DNA from: Pascua guehoae
Lineage: Eukaryota; Basidiomycota; Tremellomycetes; Trichosporonales; Trichosporonaceae
Assembly (NCBI GenBank): GCA_001600415.1
Contig: BCJX01000006.1
Location: 1,089,588 to 1,153,587 of the forward strand
Length of the DNA: 64,000 bases
Direction of reading: 5' to 3'
Shown: in pieces, positions 1 to 10,040 of the stretch
How the letters are laid out: each line of letters opens with the position of its first letter
How positions within the stretch are numbered: position 1 is the stretch's first letter
Notes under the pieces: generated by a model
The model's input: the letters and a program-made list of their open reading frames with translations, nothing else
The model's database searches: none
Told to the model about the DNA's origin: nothing
Translations under genes and position numbers: made by a program

Positions 1-1197
1 CACGCGAGGAGGACCTGGGCGACAGCCTCGCGGCTGACCTTTGACATTTGCGTGATGCCCAGGTCGACACCCGTGGCGGGGTCTTGCGTGAGCAGGCCTG
101 GGCGGAGGACGGTGTAGGCTAGGTTTTTGCGGGTGTGGAGGTTTACCTCCGAGTCGTATTTGGCTTGCATGTCTGGGTGTTAGGGTGGTCCGAGGGCAGA
201 TGTGGGGTTATGGACGGAGACAAGAGAGGGGTTGGGGGGATTTATGGACGGAGACAAGAGAGGGGTTGGGGGGATTCGCGCCTGAGCACTCTGGTTGGAA
301 GGGGCGCTGGAGTAAATATAGGTAGAGGTAGGGGAGTTGCGAGTTCAGAGTGCACTAGTGGCCATGGGGAAGGGGAGCGACAGCTGGCCAAGGCTCGCGT
401 CTCATCCACAGCAGCGTCTTAGTCTCGAGTCCCGCCTCTGGCCTTCAGCCATGAGTCGCCAGGTCGCCAGTGTCCAGTCCCAACGTGTCTCAAGCAAGGA
501 GTCGAAGGGGAGCGATTGGGGGTTTAGACAAGCCACAGGCCCGACAGTCCCTTGGTACAGTTGGTACCGGGGTCGTCGTGTAGTGGCAAGGTCTTCGTTA
601 CAAGACACCTCATTCACCACCACGCCCCCTTCCCACCCCCTTTCTCGGCTTCGCCTACTCTCGCTATCCAAATCCAAATGCCAAACCAGCCCATTCCCAA
701 CTCTGGGTACACTCACAAGTCCCAATCGCCTTCCACACCCGATCGCTCCCAGCCCGCGACTCCTCAGTGTAATACTCGGGGTACCCTTTACTCCTGTCGC
801 GCGTATCAATCGCCGAGACGAGGAGGACGCGCACACCCAGGTCCTCGCACGCGTCGAACACGCGCACCGCCGCGTCATAGTCGACAGCGCGCGTGCGTTC
901 CGGCCCGCCCTTGCCGCCCGCACCCGCCGCAAAGATGACGGCGTCGGGCGACTGGGAGCGAAGGAAATCGCTGAGCGCCGGGACGTCCGAGGCCTCGAGG
1001 GAGAAGACGGTCGGCGTCGCGCCCAGGGCGGAAAGGTCGGCGGCGCTGGTGTGTGAGATTGCATTGCTGGTACTAGACACCTTGATTACCTACTGCGAGT
1101 CGTTGCGGATCACAGACACGACATCGTGCTTGCCCTTGGCCAGGCGCGCCGCGTGGCGCGCGACCTGCCCGCCGCCGCCGAAGATGACGAGCTTCAT
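1..1197 (-). CDS. NAD(P)-binding (NmrA/SDR-like) oxidoreductase, 3' end cut by window
   Basis: Probable atypical short-chain dehydrogenase / NAD(P)-binding Rossmann protein of the YwnB/NmrA-like group. Three exons close in phase: 1197-1094, 1045-717 and 172 to the window edge. The ATG at 1197 opens directly into a glycine-rich dinucleotide-binding strand (MKLVIFGGGGQVARHAARLA). Splicing at 1093/1046 creates the family-typical run SHAADLSALGATP, which supports that junction. Later segments VLLVSAID, YYTEES and YTVLRPGLLT match the substrate-side half of such proteins. The C-terminus lies outside the window. The second intron is 544 bases and holds a 34-base tandem duplication. The substrate is not predictable from sequence; cytosolic location is inferred from the lack of a signal peptide. 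Confidence 0.8.
208..275. repeat. 34-base perfect tandem duplication inside an intron
   Basis: Two head-to-tail copies (208-241 and 242-275) of a 34-base purine-rich unit that begins TTATGGACGGAGACAAGAG. It lies in the 544-base second intron of the oxidoreductase gene. The copies look identical, so the duplication is probably recent. Confidence 0.9.
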
Positions 1198-2066
1198 GAG
1201 GGACGCGAAGGAGGGGTGAATCGTGAGGTCGAGGCGGAGAGGATGGACGATAGAGCTAGAATCTGGAGTCGGAGTGTGGAGTTGACTGTCTGAGGACAGA
1301 CGAGGATGGGGCAGTGGAAGCGATTGCAAGTCATCAATACGTGAGATCGTGAGAGCAGTTGTCCATTTATGTAGCGGTGCCAGCGACGGCATTCGGGGGC
1401 TGGCCCGCCGGCGGGTTCGGGTCCGAGCTACGTCATTGCTGCCTCCACTCTCCTCCACCCTGTGCCACCATCCATTTCCGCTGCTGAATCATCCATGCTG
1501 AAGACACGGTTTGATCTTGTTTTGTTGGGGAGTGCCCGCCACCACAGTACTCGCCCTCGATTGTACTTTCGCTAGGCATTGTTCGCAACAATGTTCATCG
1601 TCGTGGGCGCTGGTGTTCATGCTGATTCATTCGTTGTAGTGGTACAGCACCGCCAAGAACTGGCCATGACGTGCAAGGCAGTTGTTGCATGTCGTGATTG
1701 GTACACGACTCAAGTGGAAGGCGAGAGAATCTCGAGGTGACATCTCTGAAGCACTCGATCGAGGTAGACGAGAAGAAAAGGCGATGAATGTCGTTGTAGA
1801 TAACCGCCTTCAACGATAGGGAGTGCTGGGAGTGCCACCTATTCCGGTCAGTCACGTGCCTTGTGACCACCACCACAGTTGTTGTGCCTCGTGGACGATC
1901 TTTGACATCATTCTTGCCTCTACTCTAGCGCACATCGTCAAGCGACACCCATGCCATTCACAACCTTAACTCGACATCTCACCTCGAACGAATAACCAGA
2001 GACTGATCAACTTGGAACCAGGACGAGGGCCGTTATTTGGCATTCCCGCCAACACTAACGGCAAGA
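1198..2066. other. Intergenic region between divergent oxidoreductase and GH84 genes
   Basis: About 870 bases between two divergent start codons. I see no coding exon, RNA gene or repeat here. It presumably holds both promoters; no clear TATA element was recognised. Confidence 0.6.
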
Positions 2067-4148
2067 ATGACGACCACACTCGCACTCACCGCCCTCTGGG
2101 CTTTGGTTCTCCTCCGAACATCAGCACCCGTTGTGGCCGCGCCTTCTCATCAGGCAGTGATGGCTGCTGGACATGGAGAACCGCCTCCCCAACTGCCAAC
2201 CGTGTATCCTCCACCGCAACAAATATCGTCGTTGGGATCTCCAATTTCGCTCGGCGGACCGGTTAGCATTGTCACAGGCAATGCGACGGATGCTGCGACT
2301 CTGGATGCAGTCGCGTTGATCGTCACCTCGGCTGGGGGTCAAGTCACTGTCTCATCTGAACCGAGTGGAAAGGGCACGCAGATTCTCCTGGGAACAGCCG
2401 CCGAGAACGACGCTGCAGCGTCAGCCGCCAAGGTGCTCGCTGGCGAGTCGGCCGCGGGCCTCCCTGCCGATGGCTACGTACTAGCATGTGGGAGTTACAA
2501 TCACCAGCCCACTATCGTCCTCAACGGCGTCGACCAGCGCGGCACCTTCTACGCAGCCCAAACTCTCCGCCAGATCGTGACTGGCAGCTTGGTCCCGGGT
2601 GTCAAGGTTCGTGACTGGCCCCTCATGTCCATCCGAGGCTCCATCGAAGGCTTTTACGGGATCCCTTGGTCGCACCAAGCTCGGCTCGACCAGTTTACCT
2701 ACTATGGCAAACACAAGTTGAACACGTACATTTACACGCCCAAGAACGACCGTTTGCTCCGCGCAAAGTGGCGCACGCTATACAGCGGTCACGCTCTCGC
2801 TGAGCTTCAGGAGCTCGTCGACGCGGCCAACGCCAACCACGTCGACTTTACTTTTGCCCTTTCGCCCGGGAGAGACTTGTGCTACTCGTCCGACGCCGAT
2901 TTCAACGCGACCATTGCAAAGTTTGAGTAGGTTCGCAGCCTCGGGGTACACGGCTTTTACATTGCCCTCGACGACATTTCGCTCAAGTTCCACTGCGACT
3001 CGGACAGGCAAAAGTACACCGAGCCAGACCGATGGATTGCGGCTACCCATGCCCAGGCCGACTATCTCAACCGTCTTCAAAAGGAATACGTCGAGCCAAA
3101 CAGCCTCGACGACCTTCAGACCGTCCCTACCGAGTACGCCGGCAGCTGGCCGGAACCCTACAAGGACGCATTTGGGACACGCGTCGACAGGAAGATTCGC
3201 ATCCAGTGGACGGGCGAGGGCGTCATGTCGGACAAGATCACGGTCGACAGCGTCGCTCGGGCGTCCAAGTCGTATGTGACCGACAACCTCTACATCTGGG
3301 ACAACTTTCCAGTCAACGACGGGCGCCGGGACCGCTTGTTTCTCAATCCTCTCACGGGACGTGCTCCCGACCTCCACAAGCATCTCATCGGCTTTACTTC
3401 CAACCCCATGATCCAGCCGTACGCGTCCATGCCCGCACTCGCCAACTATGCAGACTACACCTGGAATGGGCCGGCCTACAACGCAGATACCTCGATGGCA
3501 GCGGCGTTGCGCCAACTTGCTGGCCAGGATGATGCCGTGTACGAAGCTCTTGTCGCCTTTGCCGACCTCAATCAGAATTGGCCCTATCGCAAGGACGTGA
3601 TCAATGCGCCTCTGTTGAATTCGGATATTTCCGCCTTCTGGTCGGCGCGAAACTCGAACGGATGCCGTGGCGACAGTAAGGCGCTCCGGCACGACATCCG
3701 CAAGAACGGCTGTGGCAGTGGTGACGGTCACACCAATGGACACGGCAACGATGGCACCCAGGCACTGCGTAAGCGACTTGCCTTGCTTTCGACACTTCCC
3801 GAAACTCTCCCCAAGATGGCCATGCCGCGCTTCGCAGACGATGTCGCACCGTGGTCCACTCTTGCCATGCAATGGGCCGTCGCCTGTCAACACCTTGTTA
3901 CCATGCTGGACGCGCTTGACGCAGGAGACCAGGCCATAGCCGACGAGGAGTACCGCGCTGCGCAACACTGGATTGCAAAGACCAAGGCCAAGACAGTCGA
4001 CGACCGTAATGACAAAGGAGAGGATCTCCCAAATTCGGTTACTCCCACCATCGGGGACGGCGCCTTTGATTACTTTGTCGGTAACGCAACAGCTATCTAC
4101 GAGGGCCGGTGCCTCGGAACGATGAACACCACCTCCTCCCTGCGATAA
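2067..4148 (+). CDS. Secreted GH84 beta-N-acetylglucosaminidase, interrupted by one in-frame TAG
   Basis: Intronless reading frame of about 693 codons for a glycoside hydrolase family 84 enzyme, which removes terminal GlcNAc by substrate-assisted catalysis. The N-terminus is a signal peptide (hydrophobic run from TTTLALTALWALVLL). A GH20b-like domain follows, then the GH84 barrel: SIEGFYGIPWSH, NTYIYTPKNDRLLRAKWR, the catalytic Asp pair in IALDDISLKFHC, then TVPTEYAGSW, IQWTGEGVMS, NLYIWDNFPVND and YTWNGPAYNAD. A single TAG at 2928-2930 sits between AKFE and VRSLGVHGFY, just before the catalytic Asp pair. The same frame continues cleanly to TAA at 4146-4148, and no intron plausibly removes the stop. 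It could be a recent pseudogene, a sequencing error, a strain polymorphism or a readthrough site. An in-frame ATG at 2037 is an alternative start; 2067 gives the better signal peptide. Confidence 0.82.
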
Positions 4149-4295
4149 CATAGGTGTTTGTTAGCATACTGCTCTCGCTTCGTCCATGAAGCCGAAGCCT
4201 TTCGGGTCTGTCACCCTCGCTGCCCCAGCACGCCTCTAGGCAGGTCCCATGTCCACTCTGATCCTGTACACATCTTACAACAAGTATACATCGAA

Positions 4296-4333
4296 GCCTC
4301 CTTAGTTCAGTGGCTAGAATATTCACTAGTATG
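4296..4333 (+). pseudogene. 5' half of a tRNA-Thr(AGU)-like gene
   Basis: The sequence reads as acceptor strand GCCTCCT, then TA, a D arm GTTC-AGTGGCTA-GAAT with a good A box, and the start of an anticodon arm with CTAGTA, which would place AGT as the anticodon. The 3' half is missing: no matching anticodon strand, no TTCRA T loop and no AGGAGGC acceptor strand. GGT-rich simple repeat follows instead. I read it as a truncated tRNA relic. An intron-containing intact gene is not supported. Confidence 0.5.
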
Positions 4334-4354
4334 TTTCTCTCTGAGAACGTGGAA

Positions 4355-4470
4355 TGAAAGTGGTGGCGGGTGATGGTGATGGTGATGGCGGTGGTGGTGG
4401 TGGTGGTTGTGGTAGTGGTGGTGGCAGGGGTGGTGATGTGTGGTGGGGTGGTGCGTGGTGGGTTGAAGGC
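4355..4470 (+). repeat. GGT/GAT-rich simple repeat
   Basis: Imperfect trinucleotide tract (GGTGAT, GGTGGT and GTGGTG units), strongly G/T-biased on the plus strand. It begins about 20 bases after the tRNA-like fragment. Confidence 0.8.
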
Positions 4471-4785
4471 AGTGGGCAGCTGGCAGCTGGCAGGGTGGTG
4501 GTGTGGGAAGTAGGCCGTGAGCGGGTGGTATCGGTTCCCCGCCCTCCTCCCTATTTTCAACGAGTGACCACTATATAGAGACATGGGCATGAATACTTTC
4601 AAGCCCCAAGTTGAATAGGGCTCTGAACCACGACATGGCATATTTGCAACACTCCACGACAGGGTCCCTTGCACAGCCTGTCTGTATTTCACATGGACAT
4701 AATACATTTCATGGGCACTCTTTCGACTTGAGTCTACCGCCCAGACACTCTCTGCTGCTATGATTCTTGGAAAGCCAGCCCACGC

Positions 4786-7700
4786 TCATGCTTCCCCCGC
4801 CATCGTAATCTCACGTACATGCGGCCCGTGTCGCCCGTTCGGCATGGTCTTGGCCAGTAGCTTCCTGACCTGTGAGTATCCCATATCCCTCCTTACCTCA
4901 GCAACGCACTGGTAGTACTCGACCATCTGGTGCGTCAGCGTCAGCAGGTTCTACGTAGCGCAACATACCATCTTGTACTGCTTCCGAGCACCGGGAACCA
5001 CGGCGCACAGCTCCAGTGCCACTTCGCACCATTTCTTTCCGCGCCCAATGTCGTTTCGTCTCGAGGTGAGCTTTACCCTCAACGGAAACATACCCAAACT
5101 TCTCAACGCCACGACTCCACACCGTCGACACCAGCCATTCGGCCACGTCGGAGGGAAAGTACTGGCCACCGTCGCTGTTGAGGACTCCAAGGGCACGCTG
5201 CACACCATAGTGCGCTTTGTCTTCGTCTTCGTCCGAGCCACGGTGGAACAGGATGAGAAGCAGCGAGTGGGTCCAGTGAGCAAAATGGGCAACGTCCTCC
5301 GGATCATTGAAGGACAGCGTCTCCAAAAGGCGCTGGGTATGAGCGTTTTTCAAACTTAACCACGAGACCCACCTCGAGAACGCGATACGTCACTGGAAGA
5401 TCAGTACAGAACAACCTTGTCTCGGTGTTGCTTACCGTGAGTCGGGCACCGCGGATAGTTGGCCTTGATCAATCAGTTTCTCCCTCTATCAGCAATAGAT
5501 ACACACGAGTACAGACAGGATAGCCTCGAGTAATTTGCCCGTGTGGCTTGCTGACTTCAGGAAAGGCTACGGTCAGTCTAAACTTTCCGCAAGAACTCAC
5601 CTCGAGGGTCGCTTCAAGTTCCTGCCAATCTTGCTGCTCGCAAAGCAGCTCCGTCTCAGTGATGGTCAGAGTGCGCATCAGGCGATCACGCTTGTCGTTG
5701 GACCTCGAGGTGTCGATCTCCGAGACTGCATCTCGCACTAGGTCGACATAGCCGACCAAGTTCCCCAGAAGAACCTCCTGATCGGTAAGCGCTGGGGTTG
5801 AAAATAGCAGAATACCTTGTCTTCCCCAGCCTCCATCTCGCGATACATGTAAACTGTACCGTCAGTAGGGATATCAGAGCATCGGTGACTCACAGTTACT
5901 AGTCATGCACGCAAACATAGCTGTGGCCTTCTGCAGCGGGAGGTCGGGATCGCAGTCCAGCGTCGCAATGGCTTGATACAGTCCCATCATCTGGGAATGG
6001 GTTAGATGGCAGCAAGGCCGACCGCGTACCTGTGAAGCAATATCCATAATCTGGGCTTGGGTTTCCAGAGTCCACGACATGGCTCCTTGAATGCCGGCGT
6101 TGTATGCTTCTTGATCAACCCTGCGTTTCTCGCGAGTCGCCCATACCTGTTTTGTAAAGCCATGCAATTGACTTGATGTGCTCTTGACCTTCTCCTTGCT
6201 GATAGAGTTTATCAATCATCTGATGTGCTGTATGTTTAGTCTCGAGAATCATCGAGAGGGCTTACCAGACTTGAAGTAATGTAGCAGAGTGTCAACGAGT
6301 AACTTGTTCCTGCAGGTCAGCCAGCCCCAACACGCAGATCTCACTTGTTGTCCGATTTCTTCAGCTCGTTTACGGCGAGTTCCACGAGACACCTTGGGGT
6401 AAGCAACGAAAAGGCGAGACAGACATACTTGACGAGAGTAATCCCATGGATGTGCACAGAGTGTGTGACCTCAGGCCTTTCGATGGCCGTGAGTAGAGCC
6501 GTCAGACTCGACTGAAGGGCAGTGTGGAGACCCTTCTTATTCGCCACTTGCCTGCAAGGTGATTAGCAAATGACATAGGAGTCATACTCACGCTATGAGA
6601 AGTAGCTGCTTTCCATCAAGGTCGGGGCATTGTAGAATGGACTCGATGGCGGCGACCGCTGTATATTAGGCCGCGTTCATTCCATTCCCAGAAATCTTAC
6701 CAGCGATTTCGCGGTTCTCGTTAGCCGCGACAAGGAAAGTCAGGTACTGCGTGGTAGCTTCATCGGGGGGACATTCGTCCAGTTGAGTTTGAGCACTGGC
6801 AAAATCGTCGGCATGGATATAAGAGAGTGCAGCTTTCCTACCGGTGTGAGCGCACAGGCATCCACATGGAGTTATCATACCTGTGGCACTTTGGAAAGTG
6901 TTCCCGGCCGGCGTTGCCGAAAGCGGAGTGGGCGGCGAGAATGTCTGCAGTCAGAACAGCTCTTGTACAAATGGCACAACTACTGACACCACTGTGCAGC
7001 TTGGGTGTGGCGTTGAGCGTGCCGTGCGGCCTCGCCAAGGCTCCAGATGACCTGGAGTAAGTGACGGTTTGCCCTCGAGGCCCTTACCGTCTGGCAGGCA
7101 ATCACAGCCGTCTTGTCATCCATGTTGATTTCAGATGCCGCGATTTCTAATGTTACCAACAGTCTTTTTAGTACTCACGGCGCAGTTCAACTCACTCTCA
7201 AGTGCCTGCGTCACAGTGCGAAGAGCAGTCTGGTGGTCCTGGTTCAGCTTGCGCACAGCCAGCAGGATGCTCAGAAGGATGCGTGGAACAAATGAGCTGC
7301 CATTCCCATCTTCCAGAGCAGCCGAGAGCAACCGCAGTCGAGCGAATGCCTGCAGATCCTTGCTGTCGTTGTTAGACGGCGAAACAAGGGACAACTCACT
7401 AGCCATCGAGGCACCCAATCTCGCCCAACAGCCTGTGATTGTCAGATCAAACCACTGTCCATAACGTACTCGGAGACAGATTCATCAGTCCAGGAGATCC
7501 CATCCATGAGGTTACCAAGCGCTGATAGTAAGCATGTGTCCACGTGAGGTAGCTCACCTATGCGCACATCGCCCTCCTTGGCTTTCTGCTGCTGAAGAAT
7601 GTGGAGTTGGAGAATTTTGATTTCCTGGACGCTCTTGTAGTCCTTGGTGTGTCAGCAAACACTATAAACCCTACTCACCAGAGTGTTTGAGAGGGTTGAT

Positions 7701-9024
7701 AGCTTCTCGAGGATAGTGCTCGCACGGTCAATGGCTGAGTGGTCGAGGGAATCCTTGGAGAGCTCTGCTCGGGCTGCAAGTGTGAGTTTTCAGTAGCGTA
7801 CGCGGAAAGCTCACCACTGGCACGCAGAAGGGCGACTTTTAGCTCATGGAGCCCACTAGTGGGACCCTTGCTCTCGGCCTTGTCGACAACCGCTAGCCCT
7901 GTCTGAAGCCACATACAGGCATCGGCTACTTGCTCTGGATTCTTGCGAAGCGAGTTGCCAACATCGCAGAACTTGGCTGCAATAATCTTCAACTGAGCGT
8001 CAGTACATCTGTCATGAATGCGAGTACTTGCCGTATCTGCTTCAAGAACCCCAGTTGTGTCGACCTCTAAAGAGCTTGTTAGCTATGTAAAGTTTGTCAT
8101 ACTTACTTATTGCATTCTCTGCCATTTGAAAGGCAAGAGGCTCATTGCTGTCGGCCATCGCCTTGGGTATGAGCTGACAGACTGCAGTTTGAAACTTACC
8201 ATGTCGCAGCGGACGAGGTAGTACTGAACGAGAGCCTTGAGCTTGACATTAAGTTCCTCGGGGTCTTCGTTCTCGGACGGGAAGCTGTCTTCTACGAGCA
8301 TCTTCTCGAGCTAAGAATTATCAGACATCTCGCACTAGCCAGGGATTCTCACGTCTGCAGCGGCGGCACATGCAATCCCCGCTTTGATGTCATCTCCAGC
8401 GGCTTCAGAGTTAGATAGAACCAAAGGAAGGAATGCGTGGCTCACCTAGCAGCGAGGACGCTGCCTTGGAAGCGAGAGAGAGAAGCCGAATGCGGTCTGC
8501 TGGTCAGGTTGGCCAGAATGGGCATTCTTACATGGGCCCATGACGTTGGTGTTGGTTGCAGCATTGACAAGCCTGAAGCCGGCATACTTGACTGGGACCT
8601 ATTAGAACCTTTCCCTGAACACTCAAGTTACCATGGGCAATCAAAAGAAGGTCTCCTTGACCTGATTGATCGCCGATTTCACGTCCTGCTCGGACAGCAG
8701 CGTTCCAAATTGCAACACCTATTTTGGGTTAGGCGCATACTTGTCTGGGTGACATACCCTGCTGGTCAAGCCAGTTGGCCTCTTCATCGTCCTCATCTTT
8801 GCGCTTCCTTAACCGCTTCGGGTACTGATCCAGAGCTGTGTGAACGGCGCTTAGAGCAGACGTCAGCTCTGCGCGGTCTGCGTCGGCAGTATCGGAGTCG
8901 GTCGGAAGGAGCCGCAGGAGAGGATGGAGAGCTTCTATGGCGCCTGAGGAATCAGTGGAGGAAGGAAGGAAGACAATGAGAGTCACTACTCACGTTGAAG
9001 CGCCGAAGAGCTGCCTTTCGACAT
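4786..9024 (-). CDS. SPO22/ZIP4/TEX11-like meiotic protein
   Basis: Multi-exon gene with many introns of about 40-60 bases, encoding roughly 1,000 residues of helical, TPR-like sequence. It resembles the SPO22 domain family (yeast Spo22/Zip4, mammalian TEX11), a scaffold of the synapsis-initiation/crossover (ZMM) complex on meiotic chromosomes. It starts with the short exon MSKGSSSALQ at 9024. Recognisable exons include LEKMLVEDSFPSENEDPEEL, ACMWLQTGLAVVDKAESKG with LKVALLRAS (typical of the family), QAFARLRLLSAALEDGNG and AYNAGIQGAMSWTLETQAQ. The last exon runs from MVEYYQCVAEVRRDMG to HVREITMAGEA and the TGA at 4786-4788. Single exons overlap ORFs in other frames, so the exact intron set needs transcript data. 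It is divergent from the FHA gene across a 1-kb pyrimidine-rich region. Confidence 0.78.
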
Positions 9025-10040
9025 GGCGGTCAAAGGGGGAGGGGAGGTAGCAGGGTGATAGGAGGCTAAGCTGTATCAGGAATGAGCGACGGAGGAGAGG
9101 AGGAGTGGAGGCTGTGTGAATCCCGTTGGACAGGAAGGGAATGAGGATGGATGAGAAAGAGAGAGAAAGAGAGAGAAAGAGGAAGGGAGAGAAGCACAGA
9201 GACTGGGGAAGAATGCAACTCTGGGCAAAGTGAAAAGGAGGGAAGGTTGCGTGCACCGAGGAAGGTCGGTCTGGAGGAAGGTCAAGTATCAAGCTTGCAT
9301 CAAACCAGGTCATGGCGCCATGCCACATTTTGACGGATGAAAGCCCGATAGGTGCAAGTGTGGGGTCCCCATGGTTATTTGGTCATTGGCAAGGTCAGGT
9401 GAGAACGAGTGGGTGGCAAATCCAGGGTCATTCTGGTGTGATAAGGGCCTTTTGAGCTTGTGGGCGCGTCGGCACCGCGGCTACGCACGCCCACCACCCC
9501 CGCATCTGATCCGGTCCACTCATCTGTTCCAGGCAAACGGGCGAACCGTGCACCCGTGTGTCAGACCTCGTTTTTGCCACCCATGTTGCTTGTACCAGAA
9601 GCACGCTTGTTAGGACGTGGGTGGGCGCGCGTGGGGGGCGGGTGCGGATGTGAGAAGACATGCATGTGAACTGATGTTGCGCCCGATAGCAGAGCGGACC
9701 CTGTTCCTGTGCCGTATGCGTACCAGGTCACAGCAGTAGTGCATCCCCCCCCCCCCCCCCCCCCCCCCCCCATCCCTCCCCATCCCGTCGCCCGTCACCA
9801 CTTGGCTAGTCCACTCATCTTCTCCTTCCTTCCTTTCTTCCTCTTTCTCATTCACAACCCTCGTCCTCTCCATTTCATGCCCCCCCTCTTCTCTTCTCTT
9901 CTGGCCTCACCTCGCTCTCTTCCGCCTTCCTTCTCTTCTCTCGCTAGCCGTGCACACTGGGCTGTGCCTTCACAGTGTTCACCGTAGCGCTATCTCCTTT
10001 GCCACTTGCCGGCAACTTGCCACCCGTGCACCCGTCCACC
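9025..10040. promoter_or_regulatory. Divergent promoter region with CT-rich leaders and a C27 tract
   Basis: About 1 kb between the divergent SPO22-like and FHA-protein start codons. It is GA-rich at 9030-9290 (CT-rich as read by the minus gene) and CT-rich on the plus strand at 9775-9960, the pattern of pyrimidine-rich leaders. A run of 27 C lies at 9745-9771. No coding exon was recognised. That both promoters lie here is inferred from gene orientation. Confidence 0.5.
9745..9771. repeat. Homopolymer C27
   Basis: Uninterrupted run of 27 C on the plus strand upstream of the FHA gene. Its true length is uncertain because homopolymers of this size are error-prone in sequencing. Confidence 0.85.

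Larger units (their letters stand above)
4149..4785. other. Intergenic region between convergent genes
   Basis: Holds the 3' flanks of the GH84 and SPO22-like genes, a tRNA-like fragment at 4296-4333 and GGT-rich simple sequence at about 4355-4470. I see no protein gene here. Confidence 0.6.

Noticed and set aside
2778..4151. 457-residue open frame antisense to the GH84 gene
   Set aside because: It mirrors the GH84 coding region in a GC-rich genome; it has no family motif and the sense strand carries all GH84 signatures.
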